A stretch of 64,000 bases of DNA from Syntrophomonas_A sp050258735 (GTDB lineage Bacteria > Bacillota > Syntrophomonadia > Syntrophomonadales > Syntrophomonadaceae). Shown here piece by piece: positions 26,697-34,352 of the stretch (position 1 is the first letter of the stretch; each line of letters begins with the position of its first letter). Made by a program: the position numbers and the translations under genes. The stretch lies in contig JBLMZJ010000113.1 of assembly GCA_050258735.1 (NCBI GenBank), positions 1-64,000 of the forward strand, read 5' to 3'. The notes below the pieces were generated by a model, which was given only the letters and a program-made list of their open reading frames with translations, did no database searches and had not been told where the DNA came from.

Positions 26697-26881
26697 TAAC
26701 TTACACCTCCGGGTTGCCGCGAAAAATCATAGTGAAAAGGCGCGAAACAGTTGTTCCTAGATAGCTAATGCCAGCTATCAAATTAAAGTCTACCATGAAA
26801 AAGCCTTATTGATAAACATAAAATAAGACGAGCAATCAAATGTTTATGCAATGCTATTTGGGGTGGAAATGGCCGGCACTC

Positions 26882-26910
26882 TTGCACGGGTTGGGGAATT
26901 CCTATATAAT
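26882..26910 (+). promoter_or_regulatory. Sigma-A type promoter of tRNA-Arg(CCT)
   Basis: TTGCAC and TATAAT separated by exactly 17 bases, ending 39 bases before the tRNA. Confidence 0.65.
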
Positions 26911-26949
26911 AATTGATGCGTTGTCATAGGGCTGGCAGCGATTTGGCAG

Positions 26950-27026
26950 GCGCCCATAGCTCAGCAGGATAGAGCGACGGTTTCCTAAACCGCAGGCCGG
27001 GGGTTCGAATCCCTCTGGGCGCACCA
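26950..27026 (+). tRNA. tRNA-Arg(CCT)
   Basis: Acceptor GCGCCCA pairs with TGGGCGC, discriminator A, encoded CCA. The anticodon loop TTCCTAA gives CCT at 26984-26986, reading AGG. Complete and apparently functional. Confidence 0.95.
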
Positions 27027-27037
27027 TATGATTGATA

Positions 27038-27065
27038 CAGTCCCGTAAAGCGAGGGGCTTTTTTA
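27038..27065 (+). terminator. tRNA terminator that abuts the tadA start
   Basis: AGTCCC and GGGGCT can pair around GTAAAGCGA and are followed by six T residues. The tadA ATG is two bases after the T run. The GAGGGG of the 3' arm is also the only candidate ribosome site for tadA. Confidence 0.6.
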
Positions 27066-27066
27066 A

Positions 27067-27531
27067 ATGACCGCAGTAAACCAACAAGACCAGCAGCATA
27101 TGACTGAGGCATTGCACCTGGCCCGGGAAGCTGGAGCCAGGGGAGAGGTACCGGTGGGAGCGGTGGTAGTCCAGAACGGTGAGGTGATCGCCGCAGCCGC
27201 CAACGAAAAGGAGCTGCGAAGCGACGCTACCGCCCATGCTGAGATGCTGGCCCTGCAAAGAGCGTCTGAAAGGTTAGGACACTGGCGCCTGAGCGAAGCT
27301 ACCCTCTATGTGACGTTGGAGCCCTGTCCCATGTGTGCCGGTGCTATGATCCAGGCCCGTCTGGGCAGGCTGGTTTTCGGTGCGGTCGATCCGAAAGCGG
27401 GAGCTGCCGGATCGGTGCTTGATATCCTGGACCACCCGGGGTTGAACCACCAGGTCAAGGTCAAATCCGGGGTGATGGCTGATGAATGCGGGCAGTTGCT
27501 AACAGAATTCTTCAGTACCAAGAGAGAATAG
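27067..27531 (+). CDS. tadA: tRNA-specific adenosine deaminase
   Basis: A 154-residue zinc deaminase that turns A34 of tRNA-Arg(ACG) into inosine. HAEM (His 57, Glu 59) and EPCPMCAGAM (Cys 87, Cys 90) are the zinc and catalytic residues. The C-terminal GAVDPKAGAAGSVLDIL and the length fit TadA. Its substrate tRNA gene is at 38-114. The start lies right after the terminator of tRNA-Arg(CCT); the second Met (residue 12) is a possible alternative start. Confidence 0.93.
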   Translation: MTAVNQQDQQHMTEALHLAREAGARGEVPVGAVVVQNGEVIAAAANEKELRSDATAHAEMLALQRASERLGHWRLSEATLYVTLEPCPMCAGAMIQARLGRLVFGAVDPKAGAAGSVLDILDHPGLNHQVKVKSGVMADECGQLLTEFFSTKRE

Positions 27532-27546
27532 AATACCCGCGTACTT

Positions 27547-27579
27547 GTCATTGCGAGGAGCGCAGCGACGCGGCAATCT
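27547..27579 (+). repeat. Dispersed-type palindromic repeat
   Basis: GTCATTGCGAGGAGCGCAGC and the following GACGCGGCAATCT form an imperfect hairpin (ATTGC/GCAAT ends). It resembles a short intergenic repeat common in many bacterial genomes. Only one copy is seen here, so the assignment rests on recall of the motif. Confidence 0.55.
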
Positions 27580-27590
27580 TGTGTACGGAA

Positions 27591-27863
27591 AATAAACGAC
27601 AGAAGAAAACAAGTGAATAACCTACTATATTATACGGAGAGATGGCTGAGCTCGGTTTAAAGCGCCCGACTTAAGCAGAGAACCGAAAAGCCAGGCCGAA
27701 GGGCCGCAGGGTTTTCGAGTGAATCGCTTATCCGAACGCAAAGCGTCCGGGCATCATTAATTATTTCGCGGAGTGCGCGAAACAATAAACGACAGAAGAA
27801 AAAAATAAATAACCTTCTATATTTTACGGAGAGATGGCTGAGCTCGGTTTAAAGCGCACGACT
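27591..27863 (+). repeat. Two ~80-bp direct repeats, each ending in a tRNA-Ser 5' half
   Basis: 27591-27671 and 27784-27863 are nearly identical from AATAAACGACAGAAGAAAA through the first 35 bases of tRNA-Ser. Between them is a GC-rich insert with small hairpins (GGCCGAAGGGCC; TTTCGCG/CGCGAAA). Confidence 0.85.
27636..27670 (+). pseudogene. Truncated tRNA-Ser (5' half only)
   Basis: GGAGAGATGGCTGAGCTCGG and the next bases match tRNA-Ser(CGA) through the D arm. Similarity stops at the anticodon stem (CCCGAC followed by unrelated sequence), so no anticodon, variable or T arm can form. Confidence 0.8.
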
Positions 27864-27922
27864 CGAAATCGTGTGAGCCGTTCGTAGCGGCTCCGTGGGT
27901 TCGAATCCCACTCTCTCCGCCA
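27828..27922 (+). tRNA. tRNA-Ser(CGA)
   Basis: A complete class II tRNA with a long variable arm. Acceptor GGAGAGA pairs with TCTCTCC, discriminator G, CCA encoded. Anticodon stem CACGA/TCGTG and loop CTCGAAA give CGA at 27864-27866, reading TCG. The AT-rich upstream repeat may carry its promoter. Confidence 0.95.
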
Positions 27923-27933
27923 GCGAAGATTTT

Positions 27934-27968
27934 ACCGGCTTTCTAGCGATCAGGGGAGCCGGTTTTAT
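27934..27968 (+). terminator. Terminator after tRNA-Ser(CGA)
   Basis: ACCGGCT (27934-27940) pairs with AGCCGGT (27957-27963) and is followed by TTTATTATT. Confidence 0.7.
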
Positions 27969-28041
27969 TATTGCCAATAGGATATATATGGAATTTGCCG
28001 GTGTTTTGACGGTCAATAATAAAATGAATGATATTTGCCCA

Positions 28042-28063
28042 AATAAAAAGCCCCGAAGGGGCT
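28042..28063 (-). terminator. Terminator of the AT-rich three-gene cassette
   Basis: On the minus strand AGCCCC-TTC-GGGGCT is followed by TTTTTATTT. It lies about 90 bases after the stop of the 315-residue gene. Confidence 0.75.
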
Positions 28064-28153
28064 AGGGTTTAATCATTTTAATATGTGCCTTGGTGATCGA
28101 ATAATAACCAACATCTTCTCAGCGTCCACCAGGATACTTTACTCGGACTGACT

Positions 28154-29101
28154 CTACGCACCCAAATCAGTAACGCTAATTCCCGCTTCAACTAACATTT
28201 TCTGTATAGCCTTAACTGCAGTTTGTTTGCGGAAAGCTTCTTCTTTTATACCCCAATCTAGTTCATTATTAAATGCTTGGATTAATTTTGGGATAATCTT
28301 TAGGTAAATTTTTAGAACTAGTTCAATTGGGCTATAAAAAGTGATTTGATTATTAGAAGTTCTATGACTTAGCGTTGTATCGATCTCTGTAACTAAAAGC
28401 TCATCAATTTTAAAAACAATTACCTCTGTTTCGTTTTTAAGCTTAATTCCTATCTCCGAAAAAAGATTATGACAAGAAATCATTGCTTCTATGGGGGCCC
28501 TCTCCAAAATTCCCTGGCCTTGACCTATGAAATCGTTCTGTTCCCTTTCCGAATGGCTTGTTACTTTATCGCAATCGATTAAAATATAATTTTCATCACC
28601 CAACTGCAGTTCCGTTTTTACTTTACTCATCAACCAGTAAAAGAAGGATTTATCCAATTTTACGGGCTTAAAATCAAGCTCACCCCAGACCTTTTTATCG
28701 GCACCCTTAAATAGCTTGGACCTTACTCTGCCAAAACTAGTCTTTGATGTTGATACCATAACCCAAATAGTGTTATCAATTTCAACGAACAAGAATTCTG
28801 CGGGAATGGTTCTTACTGCGACGTCACGAGGCACCTGGGATAAGTATGCTTTTGATACACTTAAATAATCAACCTGAGCCTTAACAGGAAAATACCTTAC
28901 ATTCTTATCATTAATATTAATTTCAATAATTTTATTATCAGAATTATATGGCATCCACTTGTAGAAAAGTGATACCGACGTACCGTCTACATTCTCCTGG
29001 TATTCCTTGTCAAGCAAGGGCAAAATATCTTCCAAACAAGTATGATTCGTTAGTCTCCAACGTTCTACCCTAGCAGATGCATTAGAAAACAACTCCGTCA
29101 C
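28154..29101 (-). CDS. Unknown protein, third gene of AT-rich cassette
   Basis: A 315-residue soluble protein I do not recognise. It has no signal peptide or membrane segment. Mixed alpha/beta stretches such as AEFLFVEIDNTIWVMVS and ENYILIDCDKVTSHSE occur, and the C-terminus is helical and charged. It starts with GTG inside the end of the upstream membrane-protein gene (20-base overlap), so the two are co-translated. Base composition is clearly more AT-rich than in flanking genes, and codons ending in A/T dominate, as expected of a transferred island. With its two upstream partners it could form a defence or regulatory module, but no domain supports a specific function. Confidence 0.6.
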   Translation of the reverse strand: MTELFSNASARVERWRLTNHTCLEDILPLLDKEYQENVDGTSVSLFYKWMPYNSDNKIIEININDKNVRYFPVKAQVDYLSVSKAYLSQVPRDVAVRTIPAEFLFVEIDNTIWVMVSTSKTSFGRVRSKLFKGADKKVWGELDFKPVKLDKSFFYWLMSKVKTELQLGDENYILIDCDKVTSHSEREQNDFIGQGQGILERAPIEAMISCHNLFSEIGIKLKNETEVIVFKIDELLVTEIDTTLSHRTSNNQITFYSPIELVLKIYLKIIPKLIQAFNNELDWGIKEEAFRKQTAVKAIQKMLVEAGISVTDLGA

Positions 29102-29816
29102 CCCTTACCCGTTGATTGTCTGACCACAGCTTTTGTTTTTGATAATATTTAATTGTGTGTCTACTATCCATATCAATACGGCAGAAGAGTAATCGCCAGA
29201 ACGTATTGTTTTTACAAGACCAAGATGCAAGGATATCTATATCGCTATCATTGTTTATATCAGCATCCCTATTATGATCAACAACAAAAGTGAGGTTGCG
29301 GACAATATTTCCTGCTTGTATTGATAATGCTTGTCTTATAATGGGTTCCAATTTTATATAGAACCCATACTGAGTTTTTTCAATTAAGTTATTAATACTA
29401 GGGTTAAGAGTAAAAGAATCTTCAGGGAATGTATTAAAATCTAATATCCAAGCGTCGTTAGATAATAACCGTTTTCCGGGTTTTGTGAAAATACTGTTTA
29501 TCTTTTCTATCTCTAGCCTAATCTCTATTGTTCGTTCAGGTTCTGATTCACTATTATCTAAATGAGAATTAAATTTTGTCATCCCTTCGCCAGTTATGAG
29601 ATTTGTCATCCGTACTTTAATTCTTAATGGCTTGGAAAAGTAGGAAATGTATGTAAGCGCAAAATATAAAAGCAATGCACCAATGGTAATTAAACAATTA
29701 TTGAGTAAATTGTGTACTGAGGTGTTTAATGAGGTATTTGGCGTACTCTGTTGCAATGCCAAAAAGATAATTATTAATTTTATTACTTCAATTATTATTT
29801 GAGTGAATGATTTCAT
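29082..29816 (-). CDS. Unknown two-TM membrane protein, second gene of cassette
   Basis: About 244 residues from the ATG at 29816, which has GGAG 7 bases upstream and follows the previous stop by one base. Two membrane helices are near the N-terminus (IIIEVIKLIIIFLAL and NCLITIGALLLYFALTYI). A soluble part follows, with a beta-rich region (IRVKVRM-like, RTIEIRLEIEKIN). The layout of two helices plus a cytoplasmic domain recurs in membrane effectors of defence systems, but I match it to no named family. A longer frame opening at 29864 has no ribosome site. Confidence 0.6.
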   Translation of the reverse strand: MKSFTQIIIEVIKLIIIFLALQQSTPNTSLNTSVHNLLNNCLITIGALLLYFALTYISYFSKPLRIKVRMTNLITGEGMTKFNSHLDNSESEPERTIEIRLEIEKINSIFTKPGKRLLSNDAWILDFNTFPEDSFTLNPSINNLIEKTQYGFYIKLEPIIRQALSIQAGNIVRNLTFVVDHNRDADINNDSDIDILASWSCKNNTFWRLLFCRIDMDSRHTIKYYQKQKLWSDNQRVRGDGVVF

Positions 29817-29817
29817 T

Positions 29818-30312
29818 TTAAACTCCAGCAAGCAGCTTATTATCAAAAATAGGGCAATCTGCAATCACCCTATCATCTGCATCAGTCTCAAGAGTACCAT
29901 TTACTTTGAGTTTGAAGGCTTGCCCGTTAAAACTAAAGGATATAGCCTCAATTTCAGAGTCCCATTCTTCGTTCAGTTCGATAATTATATCTAAAAGTTT
30001 TTTATTGTCCTTTGACCTAATAGCATTCGTTAGTTCTTCATTTATATAACCGAGACCGCTTTTGTCATAATGGGTTAATTCGACATCTAAGATATTTATA
30101 TTGTAATGTTTAGCATTATAAATGATATCCCCCAAGGATCTCTGACGCATGTGAAATTCCCGAAGCTTAGACTCTCTAACATAACTAAGCCTATGGTTTT
30201 TATCAATCTTATTGGTATCAATGCCTACCAACCCACTAATTTGGTGTATCCCCGGAAGACTTTTATCCGCGAATCCTCTGCTTGTTTTCTCATATAAAAA
30301 CAAGGATTTCAT
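29818..30312 (-). CDS. Unknown soluble protein, first gene of cassette
   Basis: About 164 residues, starting at the ATG at 30312 with GGAGG 8 bases upstream; an upstream ATG at 30342 lacks a ribosome site. No recognised domain. The middle (HYNINILDVELTHYDKSGLG) and the helical NEELTNAIRSKDNKKLLDII are distinctive. It leads an apparent three-gene operon with 1-base spacing to the membrane protein. The 30343-30610 stretch before it is AT-rich, with no gene or clear structure seen. Confidence 0.6.
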   Translation of the reverse strand: MKSLFLYEKTSRGFADKSLPGIHQISGLVGIDTNKIDKNHRLSYVRESKLREFHMRQRSLGDIIYNAKHYNINILDVELTHYDKSGLGYINEELTNAIRSKDNKKLLDIIIELNEEWDSEIEAISFSFNGQAFKLKVNGTLETDADDRVIADCPIFDNKLLAGV

Positions 30313-30610
30313 AACCCGCGCCTCCATAAAACATTCCTTCAATAAACTATGATTACATGATATATATTCCGATAATGATCCCTTTTATTCACTATATTAT
30401 AGATTTTACCGGTTTGTCACATTTGACAAGACACCGTTAAGCTGAATAACTGGCAAATAAAACCACATATCATTTAAATTTGGCCTTATAGCTAGAATAT
30501 TAATTTGATCAAGAAATTCCACGCGTAGCCCACCGCAAGAAGCGAACTAGTTTCGATTTTAGCAACTCAATAATAGCCAATCCAGCATTCAAAAGGTGGG
30601 CTTTTGAAAT

Positions 30611-31219
30611 CTATTTCTCCAATCTCAAAACCTGGTTAAGCTTTTCAGATGCCTCCCGCTGCAGTTTCTCCCTAACGTGGGAATAGGTATCTGCCGTTAA
30701 GGTGATGGTACTATGGCCCAGGCGCTCACTTATAACCTTTAAATCCTCACCAAGTTCCAGAAGCATTGTAGCGTGCCCATGGCGCAGATCGTGAAATCGT
30801 ATCTCGGGCAATTTAGCGGCCTTTATATCCTGCTTAAAATGGTGACTCACGAAATCCGGCTGCAAGGGCTCCCCAAGTTCATCACAGAACACCATGTTCT
30901 TAGGGTTATACTCTGGCTTTTCATCGTCTGGCAGGTCCTTGTGCAGGCCCTTCCACCTCATGTTATCCTGAGCCTGGTGCTTCTTCCAACCTTTTAAGGC
31001 ATCAATAACAGCTGCAGGTAAGGGGACTGTTCTCCGGCTCTTTGTTGTCTTAGGATCTTGAAATATATGGCCGCCTTTAACTCTTACATATACCCTTCTT
31101 ACGGTAAGAGTACCCTTAACCATATCTATATCCGGCCACTGCAAGCCAAGTATTTCCGCCCGCCTTAGTCCCGCTCCCCATGCAACCATATAAAGTGCAA
31201 ATAGGCGAGTGTCCTTCAC
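30611..31219 (-). pseudogene. Tyrosine recombinase (phage integrase), N-terminally truncated
   Basis: The 202-residue catalytic domain is intact: GLRRAEILGL (catalytic Arg), HDLRHGHATM (His-x-x-Arg), LGHSTITLTADTYSHV (His and Tyr nucleophile). The SAM-like core-binding and arm-binding domains are missing; an in-frame TAA occurs 15 bases upstream of the GTG used as start. Integrative-element integrases usually have 350-400 residues. It lies about 2.7 kb from tRNA-Ser(CGA), a common integration target, and marks the AT-rich block as a decayed element. Confidence 0.88.
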
Positions 31220-31345
31220 TTCGGAGGTTAATTAGAAAATGATAGTAATCAGCAATAATGCTTGATAAAATTTATGGCAATACATGGCCTGTGTAACGGT
31301 TCGGTTATGGGCGGGTCCAAGCCAGAATTAAAAGGGGGATAAGCT

Positions 31346-31816
31346 TTGAGATTGAAACAGAGCGAAAACATAATCAAAACTGTGAAAAAGATAATTTCTG
31401 GCCTGCGTTCAGGGATTTTAGACGAAGAATCAAAAATGACCGAAGAAGAGAGGATTAAAGAAGTCGAAGACAAATTGAGCGAGGCTTTATCTAATATAAG
31501 AAATTCATTTTGGTATTTCATTGGTTACGAAAACAACCCTAGTGGAAATGAAGAACATATTTTAAGGCTATTTGGGGATCTCGCAGAGTATTATCCTCAA
31601 TATAATGATCAATTAATATGGCTGGCGGAAAGGAAAAGTAATACCCAAGCCATATTGTATGTTGGAGGGTTATTTTACAGATATCGGGGGGATTACAAAA
31701 TGGCCTTGTTATACGATGAAAAACTGATCATTTATTATGAAAAAACCGGTCAAATAGAATGGTTAGAAAAAATAAGAAAACGAGTAGAAAAAACCAATAA
31801 GCTTTTTGCCCACTGA
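31346..31816 (+). CDS. Unknown 156-residue helical protein
   Basis: Starts with TTG after AAAGGGGGA. The protein is charged and helical, with TPR-like spacing in GGLFYRYRGDYKMALLYDEK and LIIYYEKTGQIEWLEKIRKR. No catalytic motif is visible. It is AT-rich like the preceding cassette but lies on the other strand, about 130 bases past the integrase remnant, so it may belong to the same foreign block. I do not recognise a family. Confidence 0.55.
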   Translation: MRLKQSENIIKTVKKIISGLRSGILDEESKMTEEERIKEVEDKLSEALSNIRNSFWYFIGYENNPSGNEEHILRLFGDLAEYYPQYNDQLIWLAERKSNTQAILYVGGLFYRYRGDYKMALLYDEKLIIYYEKTGQIEWLEKIRKRVEKTNKLFAH

Positions 31817-31911
31817 AATTGATTTAACATTTCCCATTCTGAAGAAACAGCTACTGGGATTTGAATCTGAAAATAATAAGACACTAAAATACGGGGAGAG
31901 GTAGTGGGAAG

Positions 31912-32928
31912 ATGTCCGACAAGAAGCAGCTCAATTTGGCATTGCAGGGCGGTGGATCACACGGCGCTTTCACCTGGGGCGTACTGGACCGGCTATTAGA
32001 AGAAGAGGATCTTGAATTTGTGGGCGTTTCCGGTACTAGCGCCGGGGCGGTCAATGGTGCGTGCCTGGTTTACGGCCTCGCCGTCGGCGGTAACGTCTGC
32101 GCCCGGGAGATTCTGCATGAGTTTTGGAAAAAGAATTCGGATTCCCAGAAATGGTCGGTATTACAGCCATCTTACCTGGATAAAATGTTTAGTCGCGGCA
32201 ACATTGAGTTCAATCCTTTTTTCAAGGCTTTTCACCGAATGACCACCAACCTGTCGCCCTACGAATGGAATCCGAACGGATACAATCCCTTACGCAGCCT
32301 TCTACTGGATGTGATCGACTTTAACATCATTCAGCAAAACAGCGATTATAAGCTGTTTCTGTCTGCGACCAACATCAGGACCTCAAAGATCCGGGTTTTC
32401 TCCAACCCGGAAATCACTGCTGATGCTGTCTGTGCTTCCGCATGCCTGCCGCGTCTGTTCCAGGCGGTAGATATCGACGGCGAACTATATTGGGATGGTG
32501 GCTATCTGGGTAATCCAGCCATGTTCCCGCTGTTCGAGAACACTAAGGTAAAGGATCTCATGCTGATCCAGATCGAAAACATCAACCTGGACAATCCCCC
32601 GAAGAAGATTGGCGAGATACTGGACCGGGCTCTCGACGTCAGCTTCAATTCCAGCCTGATGCGGGAGATGCGTGCAATCAACTTCGTCAGCCACATCATT
32701 GACCACGGTTTTGATGACGATGGCCGGCTGGTGCGAACCGATATCCACTATATTGGTACAGGTGACCTGATGAACAACTTCAACAACTCCAGTCGCATGA
32801 ATGTCTCCTGGGATTGGCTGACCTTCCTGCGTGATGACGGACGCGCCAAAGCCGAGGTCTGGATCAAGGAAAACCTCGATAAAATAAACAAGCAGAGCAC
32901 CTGCGATATCAACAATTTATTCATGTAA
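31912..32928 (+). CDS. Patatin-like phospholipase
   Basis: A 338-residue patatin-family acyl hydrolase. ALQGGGSHGAFTWGVLD is the oxyanion loop, VSGTSAGA holds the nucleophile Ser 43, and WDGGYLGNP holds the catalytic Asp. No signal peptide, so it acts in the cytoplasm on phospholipids, acylglycerols or storage-granule lipids. The C-terminal half (RALDVSFNSSLMREM) matches the DUF3734-type patatins of polyhydroxyalkanoate-producing bacteria, a tentative resemblance. Translation starts at ATG with GGGAGAGG upstream. GC content is higher than in the gene before it. Confidence 0.88.
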   Translation: MSDKKQLNLALQGGGSHGAFTWGVLDRLLEEEDLEFVGVSGTSAGAVNGACLVYGLAVGGNVCAREILHEFWKKNSDSQKWSVLQPSYLDKMFSRGNIEFNPFFKAFHRMTTNLSPYEWNPNGYNPLRSLLLDVIDFNIIQQNSDYKLFLSATNIRTSKIRVFSNPEITADAVCASACLPRLFQAVDIDGELYWDGGYLGNPAMFPLFENTKVKDLMLIQIENINLDNPPKKIGEILDRALDVSFNSSLMREMRAINFVSHIIDHGFDDDGRLVRTDIHYIGTGDLMNNFNNSSRMNVSWDWLTFLRDDGRAKAEVWIKENLDKINKQSTCDINNLFM

Positions 32929-33037
32929 ATATAAGAAGTACGGGGTAAAACCCGTCATGCCAGATGGCAGTCCAAAGTCGCGCGGGGTGACTGGGATGTT
33001 TATGCGAAGATTGGGCTTATGCCTTGCCCTCGGCAAA

Positions 33038-33670
33038 CTAAAAACCCAGGGATTCTCCGACCAGGACAATCTTGATCCGGCCTTTAAAGACGGACTTGCT
33101 GGTAATGACCAGTTGACTCCAGGCGTCCTCCGAATCATTGGCGAGTTCGTCAAAAGAAGAGTAAGCCTGGTTAAATAACAAAAGGGTATGTGGTGCTGCG
33201 TAGGTTTTTGCCCGCAGGATCGCTGCTTCCAAATTGGGTACAACCTTGTTAATTCCGGCGATAACGATCACATATTTCGGACCAAAAGCCAGGGCGGCGA
33301 CCCGGTTGCCAATACCATCAAGATTCACCAGTTCACCGGTGGCGGAGATGGCATTACTGCTCATCAAGTAATAATCTGCGCTTAAAGCCCGATGGGCAAC
33401 CTTTTCCTTGGCCGGCCCGCCTTTTGCGTCATCGGGGTCCAGGAAATTGTAGTCAGCAATTTTTAATGCCTCCCGTAGTCCAAGTTCACGCAGGGTCGCC
33501 GACCCTCCGCAGGCAACCATACTATCTTTGGGGATCATCTCCATAACCTTTGTAACAGCATCAGCTTTGGACTCGCAATAAAAACCTTCCATTTGGCGCC
33601 TGGCGAATTCTGCAATCAGCTTTTGAGCCAACAAGGTACGGTAGCATTCTTTAGGTTTCAGGGTATCCAT
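33038..33670 (-). CDS. LUD-domain (LutC/YkgG-type) protein
   Basis: A 210-residue LUD-domain protein. VACGGSATLRELGLREALK and ADYYLMSSNAISATGELVNLDGIGNR are the family's conserved stretches, and FGPKYVIVIAG follows. LUD proteins occur in the LutABC lactate oxidation system and as single genes in anaerobes, often with unknown role. Here it stands alone, so lactate use cannot be concluded. ATG with GAGGAGGAG upstream. No other lut genes lie in the window. Confidence 0.85.
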   Translation of the reverse strand: MDTLKPKECYRTLLAQKLIAEFARRQMEGFYCESKADAVTKVMEMIPKDSMVACGGSATLRELGLREALKIADYNFLDPDDAKGGPAKEKVAHRALSADYYLMSSNAISATGELVNLDGIGNRVAALAFGPKYVIVIAGINKVVPNLEAAILRAKTYAAPHTLLLFNQAYSSFDELANDSEDAWSQLVITSKSVFKGRIKIVLVGESLGF

Positions 33671-33873
33671 AATCTCCTCCTCAAGAATTGATTTTTTGAC
33701 GGGCTCACCAATTTTAGCACGGTTGGAAAAGGCTAAAAAGCCTGTATTTTGTCCTGTTGCCTATGAGATAATAAAAATAGGGAGTATATATGCCTATGAC
33801 TTTCCAATATCATGGCAACAACATAAAAAGGTTTCCCACTTAAAAGGGGCGGCATACTCAGGCTGGAGGAAGT

Positions 33874-34257
33874 ATGGAAGATAACCAAACAACAATCAAG
33901 TCGATTGATGAATATATCGGGCAGTTTGCACCGGAGGTACAGGAAATCCTGAGGACTTTGCGGGGGGTTATAAAAGAGTCGGCACCGGAAGCGGAAGAAA
34001 AGATCAGTTACCAGATGCCGGCCTTTGCCCTGCATGGGATACTGGTTTACTTTGCGGCGTTTAAGAATCATATAGGATTCTACCCGACGGCCAGCGGGAT
34101 CAGCGCATTCAAGGACGATTTATCCGGGTATAAAAGCGCAAAAGGATCGGTCCAGTTTCCATTGAGCAAACCGATTCCGTATGACCTCATAAGCAAGATA
34201 GTAAAATTCAGGGTTTCCGAGAACATTAAAAAAGAGGACTTAAAGCGGAAGAAATAA
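33874..34257 (+). CDS. DUF1801/YdhG-like protein
   Basis: A 127-residue DUF1801 protein, the frataxin-like fold first seen in Bacillus YdhG. The pattern ISYQMPAFALHGILVYFAAFKNHIGFYP, SVQFPLSKPIP and LISKIVKFRV is typical. A role in iron handling has been suggested for the family; this copy is unlinked to Fe-S assembly genes. ATG with GGAGG upstream. It is followed by the SOS hairpin at 34273, which may also act as its terminator. Confidence 0.85.
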   Translation: MEDNQTTIKSIDEYIGQFAPEVQEILRTLRGVIKESAPEAEEKISYQMPAFALHGILVYFAAFKNHIGFYPTASGISAFKDDLSGYKSAKGSVQFPLSKPIPYDLISKIVKFRVSENIKKEDLKRKK

Positions 34258-34272
34258 GACAAAGCCCTGTGT

Positions 34273-34318
34273 AGTATAGCACGTTTTGCGAACATGTGTT
34301 TGTAAAACGTGCTATACT
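34273..34318 (+). promoter_or_regulatory. LexA (SOS) box inside a perfect inverted repeat
   Basis: CGAACATGTGTTTG at 34289-34302 fits the Gram-positive LexA consensus CGAACRNRYGTTYG at every position. It lies in the 16-base loop of a 15-bp perfect inverted repeat (34273-34287 with 34304-34318). It is 51 bases before the dinB start, so damage-inducible control of dinB is likely. The flanking arms may double as a terminator for the upstream gene. Confidence 0.85.
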
Positions 34319-34352
34319 TTTAGAAAAGGAACATTGTTAGGGGTGGTATTAC

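Noticed and set aside
26697..26881. preQ1 riboswitch before queE
   Set aside because: No C-rich loop with an A-rich tail fitting the class I or II patterns on the minus strand.
28154..29864. Kiwa-type two-gene defence system
   Set aside because: Size and the membrane partner are suggestive, but the membrane protein has only two helices and I could not see DUF4868 features in the larger protein.
31220..31345. Right-hand att copy of the tRNA-Ser 3' end near the integrase remnant
   Set aside because: No stretch matching the T arm and acceptor end of tRNA-Ser was found here.
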